64,000 nt of DNA from Strongyloides papillosus (Eukaryota > Nematoda > Chromadorea > Rhabditida > Strongyloididae): NCBI GenBank assembly GCA_005656395.1, contig SRSI01000004.1:682001-746000 (forward strand), given 5' to 3'. This document shows positions 1 through 12,596 of this stretch, in pieces; position 1 is the stretch's first letter; each line of letters begins with the position of its first letter. The position numbers and the translations under genes were made by a program. A model generated the notes under the pieces. It had not been told where the DNA came from, did no database searches, and saw nothing but the letters and a program-made list of their open reading frames with translations.

Positions 1-1560
1 CATCATACTAAAGAGAATATTATAAGATACCTTCTAGAAGGAAAAAAGATGTTTAATTGACTTAGCAAATCTAAAAAAAAACACGAATACTTTCATCCCA
101 AAAGAATGATACTATAACAGTGTCATTTCCCCAATTGTTTCCTAATATCGCTGTAAGAATGTTTTGGAGAAATGTTCGTTTTGTGGTTTAAATATGTTCA
201 GCGTTTCAAACATATCTAAGAATGATTTTTATTCATTTACGAGAAAAAGGAATCCAAAAAATAGTAAAGATGTTTAATTGTGTGCAAAGAGGTACTTGAT
301 TTGTAATGAGATTAGATCCAAATAAAGTTACATATTAGTGGTATTTAATTTTGCAGATTGCAGTATATTTAATGAATGTAAATAATATCACAACATGACT
401 TTTAAAATTTTCGTTTTCTTCTTTGCTACAATTATTTTGTTCACATTGTTGTACTTGTTTTTACTACATATAATTGCTTAGACCGAAAAGTAATTTATAA
501 GGATTGAACATATTTTAGAAGCAGAAAATTTTCTTATAATTATTTCAAGTTAATAAATGATTTGAACCATAACTTTTAATGTTATAATCTACAAATGAAG
601 TAAATGGTATCTAAAGAAAATTAATTATGGAGATATTGGGTGTCACGAAACAATTAAAGCCTTTTTTAATAATAATAAACGTTATCATTTTCTATTCAAT
701 ATTAACTTGTATTTCACGATGGTTTTGGGTGAGGATTATAAATATAATTTCCTCAAATCTCGTACCATCTACTAAGTTATTTCTAAAAATTTCAGGATTA
801 AGCAAATATATATTACGTGAAGCCATAGTATGCAATGCAGGTGCTTAGAATTGATAAGTCGATAATTATAGTGTTTCCTTTTTTAAATAAATTCTCCATT
901 AAATCTTATTTTTATCTTCTTTATATTTTATACTTTAAAACTAAAGCTATTTTAATTTATTTCTAATGTAAATATTTTACGTCAACATGTAAAATTTTAC
1001 TACAAAAATATTTCTTTTATCGGTATTAAATATTTTACAAGCTCTGTTTTTTTTATAATGAACACAATCCCAACAAAAAAATTATGCGTATTATTTGACA
1101 TTTTTTAGTTAATATTTAAATTGAATGTATCATATTGATTTGTGGTGAAATTGCCAAAATAGGGTTTTTCTATTCAAACAATGCACACTCAAACTAATTT
1201 AATACAGTTTAGTTTTGATGCTTAATTATCTTTACAAGTAGAGTCTTTTTGATTTGTTTCTTTTAATAGGCACTTTACTTAATTACGATTGTTTAATATA
1301 CCTTATTTGTTTTATGCAGTTCATTTCCTTTTCATATTTTCTTAAGGTATCAACGGCATTTTACGCTTAAAAAAAGTAAATATTTGTTTTTAAAACTTCT
1401 TTTGCATAAATGAAGTTTTTGTGTCCACAAAATATCTAAACTATTTGGTCGCTTTTTTTTTAATCAAACCAACTAGGAAAAATCTCTATCTCACCTAGTA
1501 TTTGCTAACAATTTTAGATAGTAAGGCAAATATATAATGAAATTGTCTGTACTGGTGTAA
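1..1560. other. Non-coding AT-rich stretch, no gene recognised
   Basis: I find no supportable gene here. The longest open frame (627-848, 73 codons) is hydrophobic and AT-driven, and I see no splice sites or family similarity around it. The stretch probably holds the distal upstream region of the chaperone gene at 1882 and possibly the 3' side of a gene lying off the left edge. Confidence 0.5.
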
Positions 1561-1634
1561 GGCAGTGATTGGCTCATTTCTTAGTTGACACGCCTTTCTA
1601 ACTAATTTTTACATATATTTTATCGGTCATCAAG

Positions 1635-1642
1635 CCACGTCA
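1635..1642 (-). promoter_or_regulatory. UPR element (XBP1/ATF6-type site), copy 1
   Basis: On the minus strand the bases read TGACGTGG, the core consensus bound by XBP1 and ATF6 in animals. It lies about 240 bases upstream of the endoplasmin start codon, a location fitting induction by the unfolded protein response. Motif match is seen; occupancy is inferred. Confidence 0.6.
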
Positions 1643-1659
1643 GTAATAGTAGATTGTGT

Positions 1660-1667
1660 CCACGTCA
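1660..1667 (-). promoter_or_regulatory. UPR element (XBP1/ATF6-type site), copy 2
   Basis: This is a second exact TGACGTGG on the minus strand, 25 bases (about 2.4 helical turns) from the first and in the same orientation. Two identical 8-base sites so close together in DNA this AT-rich are unlikely by chance. They sit in front of a gene whose relatives are UPR targets. Confidence 0.62.
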
Positions 1668-1881
1668 GCGATCATTAGTAGCATAAAGAGGCTCTGTGGC
1701 CATATCTGACATCAGTCATTTTACTCTCATATTGTAAGATACATAAATATATGCATATATTAATTTATATGTCATTTTGTTTTAATAAAATCATTTCACT
1801 CATATTAATGTCGTTCTCTTTTGTAATCATTACTTTTACAATGTATGAAATGAATTTATTATTAATGTGATTTTTTTAGTG

Positions 1882-4239
1882 ATGTTGTGGCGTTCTAAGG
1901 CCTCATTAATTTCAGTCTGTCTCATAGCTTTCTTATTAGCTTTTACTTTTGCTCCATATGGGAAGGTTTATGCTGACGATGAAGTAGAAGAAGAAACTGT
2001 TGTTAATTCTAAGGTTAAAAAAGGAACAGATGCCGAAACAATTCAGAGAGAAGAAGATATTAAAATTGAAGGATTAAGTGCTGCTCAGTTGCAAAAAATA
2101 AGAAAATCAGCTGAGAAACATGAATTCCAAGCTGAGGTTAATAGAATGATGAAACTTATTATTAATTCATTATATCGTAATAAGGATATATTCCTTAGAG
2201 AGTTAATCTCTAATGGATCTGATGCTCTTGACAAAATTAGACTCCTTTCTCTTACTGATTCTTCAGTTTTATCAGAAACCGATGAACTTTCAATTAGAAT
2301 TAAGGCAGACAATGAAGCTAAAACACTCACCATTACTGATACTGGTATTGGTATGACTAAAAAAGATCTTATCAATAATTTGGGTACAATTGCTCGTTCA
2401 GGTACCTCTGAATTTCTATCAAAACTTATGGATGCTAAAAGTAGTGCTGAACAACAAACAGATCTTATTGGACAATTTGGTGTTGGTTTTTATTCAGCTT
2501 TCCTTGTTGCTGACAAAATTGTTGTCATCTCTAAGCACAATGATGATAAACAGCACATTTGGGAGTCTGATTCTTCATCTTTCAGTCTTACTGAAGATCC
2601 TCGTGGAAATACTCTTAAGAGAGGAACACAGATTATCCTCCACTTGAAGGAAGAAGCATATGATTTCTTAGAACCAGATACACTTTCAAAACTTGTTACT
2701 AAATATTCACAATTTATCAACTTTGATATCTTACTTTGGCAATCAAAGACTGTCTCTGTTGAAGAACCAGCCGATGAGGCAACAACAGAAAAACCTGAAG
2801 ATACCACAACTACTGAAAAAGAAGGTGAAGAGAAAGAGGATAAAACAAAGACAAAAGAGGTTCAAAAAACTGTTTGGGATTGGGAAAAGGTTAATAATGT
2901 TAAACCAATCTGGATGCGTAAGGCTTCATCAGTTGAACCAGAAGAGTACAATGAATTTTACAAGAGTATCAGTAAAGATACAGATGAGCCACTTGCTCAT
3001 GTCCACTTCAATGCTGAAGGAGAGGTTTCATTCAAATCTATTCTTTTTGTTCCTAAAAAAGCTCAAATGGATATGTTTCAAAATTATGGAAAAGTTGTTG
3101 AAAATATCAAATTATATGTTAGACGTGTCTTTATCACTGATGATTTTAATGATATGCTCCCAAAATATCTCTCATTTATTCGTGGTATTGTTGATTCTGA
3201 TGATCTTCCACTTAATGTATCACGTGAAACTCTCCAACAAAATAAGCTTTTGAAGGTTATTAAAAAGAAACTTGTACGTAAAGTATTAGATATGCTTAAA
3301 AAGATGGATGAAGAGAAATACAATGAATTCTGGGCCGAATTCTCTACTAACATTAAACTTGGTGTTATGGAAGACCCATCAAACAGAAATCGTCTCGCCA
3401 AACTTCTTCGTTTCCAATCATCTCATGACTCTGTAAAAGAAACAACTCTTAAAGCTTATGTTGAAAGAATGAAAGAAAAACAAGATTCAATCTTCTATGT
3501 TGCTGGAAATTCACGTAAGGAAGTTGAAACCTCTCCATTTGTTGAAAGACTTATTAAGAAAGGATATGAAGTTTTATACCTTACTGAGCCTGTCGATGAA
3601 TATTGTATTCAAAATATGCCAGAATATGAAGGTAAAAAATTCCAAAATGTTGCAAAGGATGGCTTGAAACTTGATGATGGAGAGAAGGAGAAAGAAGCAC
3701 AAGCTGCTTTAGAGAAAACATTTGCACCATTGACCAAATGGCTTAAAGAGAATGCACTTAAAGATTTAATTGAAAAGGCTGTTGTTTCCCAACGTCTTGA
3801 TAAATCTCCATCAGCTCTTGTTGCTAGTGCCTATGGATGGTCCGGTAATATGGAACGTATAATGAAATCTCAAGCTTATGCTAAAGCAAAAGATCCAATG
3901 AGTGAATTTTATGCTAGTCAAAAGAAAATCTTTGAGATTAACCCACGTCACCCAGTTGTAAAGGAACTTCTTCGTCGTATTGAAAATGATCCAACTGATG
4001 AGAAGGCTGTTCATACAGCAAAACTCTTATTTGAAACAGCAACTCTCCGATCAGGATTTATGATTCAAGATCAAGTTGGATTTGCTCAACGCATTGAAAC
4101 AATCTTACGTCAAAATATGGATGTTTCACTAGATGAACAAGTTGAGGAGGAACCAGATTTTGAATTGGAGGAAGATGATAAAGAACAAACGAAGGAGGAG
4201 GAATCTGTAAAGGTTGAAGAAGAGCACAGCGAACTTTAA
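1882..4239 (+). CDS. enpl-1: Endoplasmin / GRP94, ER-lumen HSP90 chaperone
   Basis: Single-exon gene of 785 residues. An ATP-dependent HSP90 chaperone that folds secreted and membrane proteins in the ER lumen. Visible features: a signal peptide (about residues 1-31, hydrophobic core [13 protein letters not shown]); an N-terminal GHKL ATPase domain with [13 protein letters not shown] (catalytic Glu near 107, nucleotide-binding Asn near 111) and [16 protein letters not shown]; an acidic charged linker near 295-330; the HSP90 middle domain ([32 protein letters not shown]); a C-terminal dimerisation region; and a Glu-rich tail ending in HSEL, a KDEL-type retrieval signal. The open frame runs upstream to a GTG at 1867, but the first ATG is at 1882, just after a TTTTTTTAG acceptor, so I start there. 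A poly(A) signal AATAAA lies at 4401-4406. Length and domain order are normal for GRP94. The symbol follows the C. elegans orthologue. Confidence 0.96.
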   Translation: MLWRSKASLISVCLIAFLLAFTFAPYGKVYADDEVEEETVVNSKVKKGTDAETIQREEDIKIEGLSAAQLQKIRKSAEKHEFQAEVNRMMKLIINSLYRNKDIFLRELISNGSDALDKIRLLSLTDSSVLSETDELSIRIKADNEAKTLTITDTGIGMTKKDLINNLGTIARSGTSEFLSKLMDAKSSAEQQTDLIGQFGVGFYSAFLVADKIVVISKHNDDKQHIWESDSSSFSLTEDPRGNTLKRGTQIILHLKEEAYDFLEPDTLSKLVTKYSQFINFDILLWQSKTVSVEEPADEATTEKPEDTTTTEKEGEEKEDKTKTKEVQKTVWDWEKVNNVKPIWMRKASSVEPEEYNEFYKSISKDTDEPLAHVHFNAEGEVSFKSILFVPKKAQMDMFQNYGKVVENIKLYVRRVFITDDFNDMLPKYLSFIRGIVDSDDLPLNVSRETLQQNKLLKVIKKKLVRKVLDMLKKMDEEKYNEFWAEFSTNIKLGVMEDPSNRNRLAKLLRFQSSHDSVKETTLKAYVERMKEKQDSIFYVAGNSRKEVETSPFVERLIKKGYEVLYLTEPVDEYCIQNMPEYEGKKFQNVAKDGLKLDDGEKEKEAQAALEKTFAPLTKWLKENALKDLIEKAVVSQRLDKSPSALVASAYGWSGNMERIMKSQAYAKAKDPMSEFYASQKKIFEINPRHPVVKELLRRIENDPTDEKAVHTAKLLFETATLRSGFMIQDQVGFAQRIETILRQNMDVSLDEQVEEEPDFELEEDDKEQTKEEESVKVEEEHSEL

Positions 4240-4420
4240 ACTTAAAGTTTCTCGCAAAAATCTCAAGAAAGAAATTATTTCTTCAATTTTGAGTTCTGGT
4301 CTTACAGATAATCATTCGCTAAATAGTAATTATTATAACGTGTTCCCATTAAAACGTTCTTGTCTCTATGCACTTATTTATTTGTAACGGTTAGTAGTAT
4401 AATAAACGACATTGTAAAAA
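4240..4420 (+). terminator. 3' UTR and poly(A) signal of endoplasmin gene
   Basis: AATAAA at 4401-4406 lies about 160 bases after the stop and is followed by an A-rich tract near 4416, fitting cleavage there. A short symmetric A/T hairpin (AAGAAAT-T-ATTTCTT) sits in the UTR. It may be chance in DNA of this composition. Confidence 0.5.
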
Positions 4421-5261
4421 AAAATAAGATTTTGTTAATTTTTTTCCTTTTTCTAGACTAAAGTAAGAAACTTTCCAAAATTACAAAATAATTTAATTAC
4501 ATTATAAATTGATAGTTAAAAAATTACATAAATCATAAAATGTAATGAAGCGTTGATAACTATGTACTAACTTTACCTATTTTAAGTCATTTAAAATTAC
4601 ATAATGTGTTTATCACTTTAATATCATTTTTTTATTTTACATAATGAATTCGATGATCATCATGAAAAATTTGAATTTAAAATGTATGTGTTTTAACATA
4701 TTATATTCACATCCTTTCCTCAATTTTCTTTTTTTTCCAATTTATTTTCAAATAAATAAAAATATCTATGTAATGAAATATGTTCAATTTATTTGTATTG
4801 AAAAAAAACCATAAAATATTTTGTGTTATTTTGAACCTTTATTTTATTAAATGTGTTAATTATAATGATTCAATTAAATCCATTATAAGAAATATTATTA
4901 ATTATATCACTATTTTAATAGTTATTTAAAAAGGAAAAAAAATATTTTTATGCAAGCTTTTAACATGATTAATATGAAAATTTTTAAACTTATTTAAAGA
5001 GAAGCTCTAAACATGTTCTTGCCACAATTACAATTTTTAGATTTCGATAATTTTATCTGATTACATCTTAATATAAACTTAATTTTGTTTAATTGAAAAA
5101 AGAAAAAAATTTGATGTAACTTGGAAGATTTTAAAAAGTAATGGAAGTATGTAAAGATGATTCTGTTAAAAATTGACATAAGAAAATATAATGATATTGT
5201 TGTGTTTGTTATTAATTTTAAGTTGTTGAAATAGGATTATTTTAATGCATTATGTCCTGCT

Positions 5262-5344
5262 AAAGTTAGTACTGTTTCGAATAATTTTTATGGTAGAAGA
5301 TTTAATAGGTTGTACTTCCTTTTGCGGGAATACTAACTTTTTTT
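5262..5344 (+). other. 10-base inverted repeat followed by a T7 run
   Basis: AAAGTTAGTA (5262-5271) is matched exactly by its reverse complement at 5331-5340, and the right arm runs into seven T (5338-5344). A transcript from the left arm would be about 80 nt with a closed terminal stem and a Pol III-like T-run end. I do not recognise a family, and no A/B box is obvious. It may be chance. Confidence 0.2.
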
Positions 5345-5726
5345 GATATCATCATTTTATAACATATTCATTGTTTATTTCTCATCTATTTTTGTCACCA
5401 TTTTTATTCTAGATGATTTTATATATTATAAAACATTTAATTATTTTGCCAAATAATATTTTATACTTATTTTTGTTTATAAATTTTCAAAAGTATTTAT
5501 ACTTTTATCTTTGTTGTATCAAATATATAACCACGCAATTTTATAATATGCTGTTAAATGTTTCCTAATCTTAATGCAATAGATGACAAAATATTTTATA
5601 TACATATATATCTACAACTATTAAAAAATGATTTCTGCCGGTACCTAGATATAATTTACACATACCATACTCAATGTATTACGAAAAATGAATATATCAC
5701 ATAAAATTTTTTCATCAACCTACATT

Positions 5727-8288
5727 TTCCCACACAATTTTTTTGTCTTCTGTATTGTACAATAAATTTCCACTATTAAAAGTTTATGTATCTAGATTTA
5801 TAATCAACAATATATTATAAAACTTTTGTGCGCGGCGAAATTTTTTATTGGTGGAGGATACAGCTATGGCAAATTAAAAAAAAATATGTATAGAAATTTT
5901 TAACCAATCATTCTCTCTGTTGGGAATTCCTAATTATCACAATTAAAATAGGTATTTTTGTTTATTTTATTATGTATATACATTTGATAGTTGTTATTTT
6001 ATTGGAAACGTGTGAATTTTGCGTTTTTACACTAAATTTGATATCAAACATAAACTATATGTTGGTAATATACATTTCTATGTATATATATATTTATCAT
6101 TTTTTTCTTATATCACACTTTATAATCCTAATTTTTATTTCCCACAAAATACTTCATCACATTGTGATCATGTATTTGTTTAAAAAAAGAAGGTATAAAA
6201 AATTTATACAATTTATGTAGTATAGAAAACGCCTCAATGCATCATTAACAAAATTATATTGAGAATTATTATAATTTAAAAGTTTAAAGTATAAAACATT
6301 TTTATTTATTAAATGAAATAGTTATTTTACTATGTTATTGGTAATTCATATTTATATATATGCATTTATTTGAATATATATATATATATATATATATATT
6401 TATTATATATATTTTTATCATTGATAAAGTAATGCACAAATAAATCAAAAAGCCAATGATTTGTGTACATCATTTGTAAAAAAGCATTATAATGCCCTTA
6501 CGATACCCTTTTGTTTTCTTTTCTCTTCAGTGATCCTAATCACTATTATCTTAATTTAAATGCACTTTTCTTATATAAGTCAGAAGTTATAAATGATAAT
6601 ATTTACAAAACATTTTTTTAATTTTTTATCATTGAAATAAACCACTTTGTTTTTATTGATAAATGACATTCTATCTGTACACTATCTTTAATCATAAAAT
6701 TAATAAGGTTAAAAGATAAAGCATATGTATGTGAAAATATATTTAAAAATAGTTGTTAATTTATATAAATGGGAAATGTTAAAGTCTAACTATCTTATTT
6801 TGTAAAGTAAAAAATAATAATAATAAAATCCAGAAAATATATTTTTTAACTAGTATTAAAGTTAAGTTACATCATTTACCACTAATAATATATGTTTACC
6901 AGAATAAAAATAAATTTTTATTCTTATTAAAAATTTCTAAATAAGATTGCCTTTTTATCAGAATAGGTAGGTGTTATGTGTGAAAATACTTGTTTACTTA
7001 AAGTAAATTGATTTTTTTTAACTTTTTATCCTTTTGTTAATGAATTGTGATTTTCTCTATAAGATGTGTATTGGTGCCGACCTTGTTAAATTTCCCACAT
7101 TATTGTCAATTCTTTACAATACAGTTTTTAATATATAATTTTTCTTTCTTTAATTTTATAAATATATAATTTTGTACTATCAAGTAAATGTCATTAACAT
7201 ATGGGAATTTTTCTTCATTGATAGATATTTTATTTTGTTCAATTCAAAAATCACTAAATTCCTATCTATATACAAAGTTTTTTTTATTCTAAATTTTAAT
7301 TAATATTTAATTGATTTATATTTTTCTTTTCTTTTAAATTATTTGACATGTCCAACTAATATATTTAATTGATTTGATGTACAATTCTAGATAATATTGA
7401 ATTTTTTTCCAGTTTATTTAAAACATTTTAAAATATCAATGTTTTAATACTACTCAACAGTAATATTATGTATAAAGAACTCTAAATAAATATTTTACAT
7501 TCATCTCAAGCATAACCTTCTTTTATAATCACTGTTATTTAAATCATTTTTTCATGTAGTCATAATTTAAATTTTCAACATAATATAGAACAATCTATTT
7601 TAACACTACATGACTCACCTATGGCATGTTTTTTATTACAACAATTTACATTTAAACACAAAGTAATTTTTTATTTTAGTAGTAAAGTTAGTGTCTTCCA
7701 AAAAATGTACTAAAAGAAAATAAAAAGTTGATAAAGTTAAACATATGATTAATTTTCAAATAATCTTTTTATTCCTTATTTGATATGATTAGCAATAAAA
7801 AAAATTGTTAACAAAAAATAGGTTTAATTAATAGTAATTATTTGTCATATATAAAAGTATAAATTTTAAGAAAAAATTTAATAATTTGTCTTTTATTTCT
7901 AATCTATAGGTATTAATTTTAATTTGACAGTTGTTTTTTATTAATATAATTACATGTTTTGAGGCTTTTTTTGGGAAATGTGCATAAAATGAAAATTAAA
8001 TTTATAGTTGGTAACCCGTACGAAGATAATGTTTAAAAATATATATATGTGTAGACGTTAACAATAAATATATATCTATAAAGAATGTGGGCTATTTTTC
8101 AAAAGATTTACCTCTTAAGGCTTTATAGTAAAGTGGAATTTTAAAGGAATTAAGTCGATTGAGTAGTGTAATGCAGTGGAACAGTAAAAAAAGTTTTACA
8201 TATAGGTAACTTTTTGTTTCAACTTTTTTTATTATTAACAACTTCCATCTCATGGGAATTTTCTGATCCTAAAATTAATTTTTCCCAT
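5727..8288. promoter_or_regulatory. Cluster of seven CSL/LAG-1 motifs (RTGGGAA)
   Basis: Exact matches lie at 5727-5733 (-), 6139-6145 (-), 6769-6775 (+), 7092-7098 (-), 7201-7207 (+), 8252-8258 (+) and 8282-8288 (-). The last two face each other with 23 bases between them. RTGGGAA is the known core bound by CSL proteins. Because the next gene downstream encodes CSL itself, these are candidate autoregulatory enhancer sites. Presence of the motifs is direct; function is inferred. Confidence 0.4.
6374..6399. repeat. (TA)n microsatellite
   Basis: About 13 uninterrupted TA dinucleotides, flanked by further imperfect TA. A simple repeat with no sign of function. Confidence 0.9.
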
Positions 8289-11200
8289 TGGGTGTCTTTC
8301 TTTTAATACTATCTGTGATTATGTTTATAAATTAAAACTTCTTCAAATTAATAATAGAATTTAATCATATATAATCTAATAATATTAAAAATACCATACT
8401 TATTATATCAATATTTTCCTAATATCAAACAAAATCTTTCAAAAGTTTTTTTTTATTTTTTTTAATTTAAAATTTAAGTGTGTTTTTAAAAATAAAATTT
8501 ATTATTAAAATAATCTAAACTATAAAATTTTAACTTGTTTTTCAAAGAGGTAAGTATAGTCAAAATAATTTCAAAAATGGAACTATAATTACTATCTACC
8601 TATTAGCCTTTTTTAAAACATTTTCCGCTTTTTGCACATTTGACATATTCAGTCACAAACATTAAAATACACATATACATATAGATATTTTTAAATAGTT
8701 AAAATAAGGCATATTTTATGTTCATTCTATGAACTTTAAAATTCAAAAAAAAACATATTAATTTTTTTTGTCATTTAAAATATATTTTATTTACGTTTAG
8801 TAGCCTACACAAAATTCTGACGAAAAATTAAAAATTTCCCTGACTTTATTAAAGTTTATATTAGTATAAAATTTAACGTTACGATTTTATTTTCAAAATA
8901 ACATTTGTAAAAATTTGAGTGTAAACTCCTCGAGAAGGAAGAAAAAAAATTCGCAATAAAATAAAAAGTTACAGGAACGAAATTTCAAACTCTAATAATC
9001 TAATACTCTATTTTTTTAATATTAACATATTTAGTGAATAAACAATTAGTTATGCATTAATTAAGAATATTTAACTAATATTAAACTGAGAAAATACACA
9101 TTGCAAAAAAAATACTTTAAAATAATATTCTAAAAATCGAACTTTTTAAAAAATATAGAATTTTTTTTTCCAATTACATTGAACTTAATTGATAAAACTA
9201 AAAACTTTATCTTGAACTTAACATTTGATAAATCAAAAAGAATAATGCTTTATTTTGTAGTTAGGGTCTTATTCTATAATCACAAGGGATAAAATTTTAA
9301 TTAGTACTTTTTTTAATAAAAATATTTATCATTAAATAATTAATATAAATTTTCTTGTTTTGAATTACACTTAACTAACACCATATTATAATTTTTTAAG
9401 ACTTATTCTTTACAGAGCAAGGTGAGTAATATATCATTTAAAAACTTAGACTTTGGCATTTAATTGAATGAAACAGAATTTTTATAAATCCAACTCCAAA
9501 TAAAATATAAATCAGTTAATTTACTGCAACATTCTTTTTTATTTTCTAGTATTTTCTGAGTCTTAATTTGCGCTGGTTACGAAATTATAATTTTTACTAT
9601 TTTTATTTACTTTAAAGTTATGTACAGTTACAATAGTAATGGACATTCTTATCATTATATTATTTTTTGGAATATTGTATTAGAAATAATTGCGATTGTG
9701 CAGTTTACTACATAAATATTTAAATTTTAATTTATACTTTAACCATCTTTGACAGTAAAAACTTTTATATCTAATTATTGTTAAAATAAATATTCATGTA
9801 TAAACAAAAGATCAAGTAAAATTATTTATAACTTTATTCTTTCTTATTCCCAACATTTCACTATTTTTCGATTAAACTGATTGATGGTGTTACCTCAGTG
9901 TAATAGTAAGAATATTCTCATACACTCTCATTATTTATATAATTAATTATATTATTCCATGTCATGATCATTTCTCCCCCATAACTTTTATTTTCTTTAT
10001 TCTTCCCAATATGGTATTAACTTTTTAAACAATTGTTTAAAGATATTCAGTCATTAATTTCTCCATAAAATATATAACACGTCATTCTCATGCTTATATA
10101 AAATTTTTATTGTTTCAATGAAGATATAAACATATTTTTCTTATAAATTGTTATATACAAATATATTTATAAAAAATATATTATTCATAATATTATCAAG
10201 AATTAATTTATAAAAATTTTTTAGAATCTTAAATAAGCACATAAATGCTATATATTCATATAAAATCAAATCATGCTAATTTCTACAATATAACTATTGT
10301 AGAACATTTATTTTATCTCTCACATTATTATTTTTATAGTGAAAAATTTTTTTTGAAAGATTTCAAGGAATAGTAACCGGGAATGGTATTTAATTTTATC
10401 CTTTTACTTTTTTTCACATTGATGATAATTTTTCTATAAGTACAATTATTTGTGATTATATGAAAGAATAAAAAATGACACTTAGAAAAGAAATTTCTAT
10501 CTGAGAAAATAGTTTATCATCATTTATTTGAATGTGGAATCATTAAAAAATGTTTTTCTCATGCATTAAATCTATTTACCTTTTTAATTATTTACATTCG
10601 AAATATTTTGTTCAATTTTATTTTCTAAAAAAATTTTTTTCACAAACAACTTTTTATATAAAATCAACACTTTCTTATGAGATCAACATTTATAAAGTAC
10701 TTTTTTTTGCTTTACTTATCACATATATATCTCTCTTTAACATAGTCTCAATAATTTTTTTTGACTCACTACATATATATGTGTATAAATATATATATTT
10801 CCTTATGTATATGATTCATTTTATAAAAAAGTATAACATTTTGTGTTTCAACATTATTGTATTAATAGTAAAAACTATTATTTGTAGTAAATATATCTTC
10901 TTCAAAATGTTTTGATTTGAATATTCTTATGATAACCCATAATATTGGGAATTTTTATAATGTAAAAATATTTTTACAACAATGTTTATACAGAATTATT
11001 TTAATTTTATACTCTTGTTAAATATACATTTGAAACATGTTTTCTTCAAAATATTCAAAAAAAATTTTTTTTGTAACAATAGTTATTCTAAAATCATATT
11101 TATTTGTTGAAAATGTTAAATATATATTTAATTACCATTCTTTTCTATTAAAACACATATATATACTCATACACTTTTAATTCTATTTCAAAAGTTTCCT

Positions 11201-12596
11201 CATTATATATACTATCTTTCCATCTAAACATTATTATCTACAAACAAAATGCAAACTTTTAAAAGAAATATAAATATAGGAAAATTAATCATTCATTTGA
11301 CATCACAAGAAATTTCAATTAATTAAGAGTATCACTAATTTTTATTTCTATTCAATAAAACATTTCTTTAACACCTAATGTCTTTGTACTTTCTTATGTG
11401 TTTTCCATTTTTTAAATTAACTTCCAGATGATTATAAAAAATTTGTTAACACAAAAGTATCTTTCACTTATCTCCATTGATCCTTTAACAATAATTTTAT
11501 CAATAAAAAAAGTTTTTTTACATTATCTTGAGAAAAGAATATTAATTTTCAGAGATGACCTCAAATAAATATATACTAATAATAAATATTACTTTACAAA
11601 ATAACAATAGAAACTTTTTAATGTTTCATTAAGCTTAGCAACCAAACATCTTATTTAATTAATTTTTATAGCATTGTTTTAAGGAAAGCACAAAAAATTT
11701 TTTTTATCTTTAACAACCAATAGCGCTAAAAAAGTAGTTTTTTAGCATTATAATGTCATTTCATCTAGATTTTGTTAAATATTTAACAAAAATTTTGAAA
11801 TTTTATACTCTTTTATTGAAAACAAATGGTACTTTTGTTTTTATTTTTGGCACTTTTCATTATATTGTAATATGATACACTAATCATATACCTTAATCAG
11901 AATAGAATGAAAAGTATGGTTATTATCATTGAAGTGTCCTCTCTTTTTTCCTTCTATCAATCTGATTTTTGATTAAAATAACTTTTGTATATTGAAATTT
12001 AAGTAAATTTTTTACATATATTTTTCCATTGTCTTGTCATAAAATAATAGAAACAATATTAATCTATAATTTTCTTTGTCTATTTAATGAAATATAAAAA
12101 AATTTCTTTGAATATGTATGGATGTCATAAATGGAAGAACAATAGTTTATGGTTATAGATCTATGTTTCAACCTTTTGTTATTAATCCTCATAAAAATGT
12201 TACATGTTTTATGAATATAAGTTTGAGACTATTTATCTCTCCTCCCAACAAACACATATCTTTTATATTATTAATATTATTTTAAAATAAACCTATTTAA
12301 TATATATATTTATGTTTCCCCTATCATATTCTTGATTTTACCATCTTTAAAAATTCCGAATTGTTACTTTTTTCTCATTATTAGGATACCCTTAACATTT
12401 CTTTCTCAGATTAAGTATCTTTTTAAAATGATTAAAATTACATGTGTCCTATAGATAATATAACTATATTGTTTTCCTTCTATTTCCCTTATCTACAATC
12501 GTATTTTCGTCAATCTTTAGCACATTTAATTTTAATGATAAGCGTAATATTAAACAATTGTTGTTTAAAAAGTTACCGATAATGTAGATTATACCT

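Larger units (their letters stand above)
1561..1880 (+). promoter_or_regulatory. Proximal promoter region of the ER HSP90 gene
   Basis: This block is less AT-rich than its surroundings. It holds an inverted CCAAT box (ATTGG at 1568-1572) and two copies of CCACGTCA (1635-1642, 1660-1667). It ends in a run of seven T followed by AG (acceptor at 1878-1879), two bases before the ATG at 1882. That acceptor is most easily read as a spliced-leader trans-splice site, so the true transcription start would lie upstream of it. A minimal upstream ATG-TGA at 1865-1870 would be removed by that splice. Promoter identity is inferred from position and motifs. Confidence 0.6.

Noticed and set aside
1867..1881. 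Upstream GTG start for endoplasmin (frame open to 1867)
   Set aside because: Eukaryotic genes rarely start at GTG, and these bases form a poly-T/AG acceptor immediately before ATG 1882.
2085..3401. Open frames antisense to or shifted within endoplasmin (for example 2693-3253 and 3084-3401)
   Set aside because: Shadows of a well-conserved HSP90 coding frame.
5972..6220. 82-codon hydrophobic open frame
   Set aside because: It resembles a membrane protein only because T-rich codons give Ile, Phe and Leu; it overlaps low-complexity TA sequence.
10550..10915. 121-codon open frame on the + strand
   Set aside because: Phe/Ile/Tyr/Lys-dominated translation typical of random AT-rich DNA, no domain, no splice context, no neighbours supporting it.
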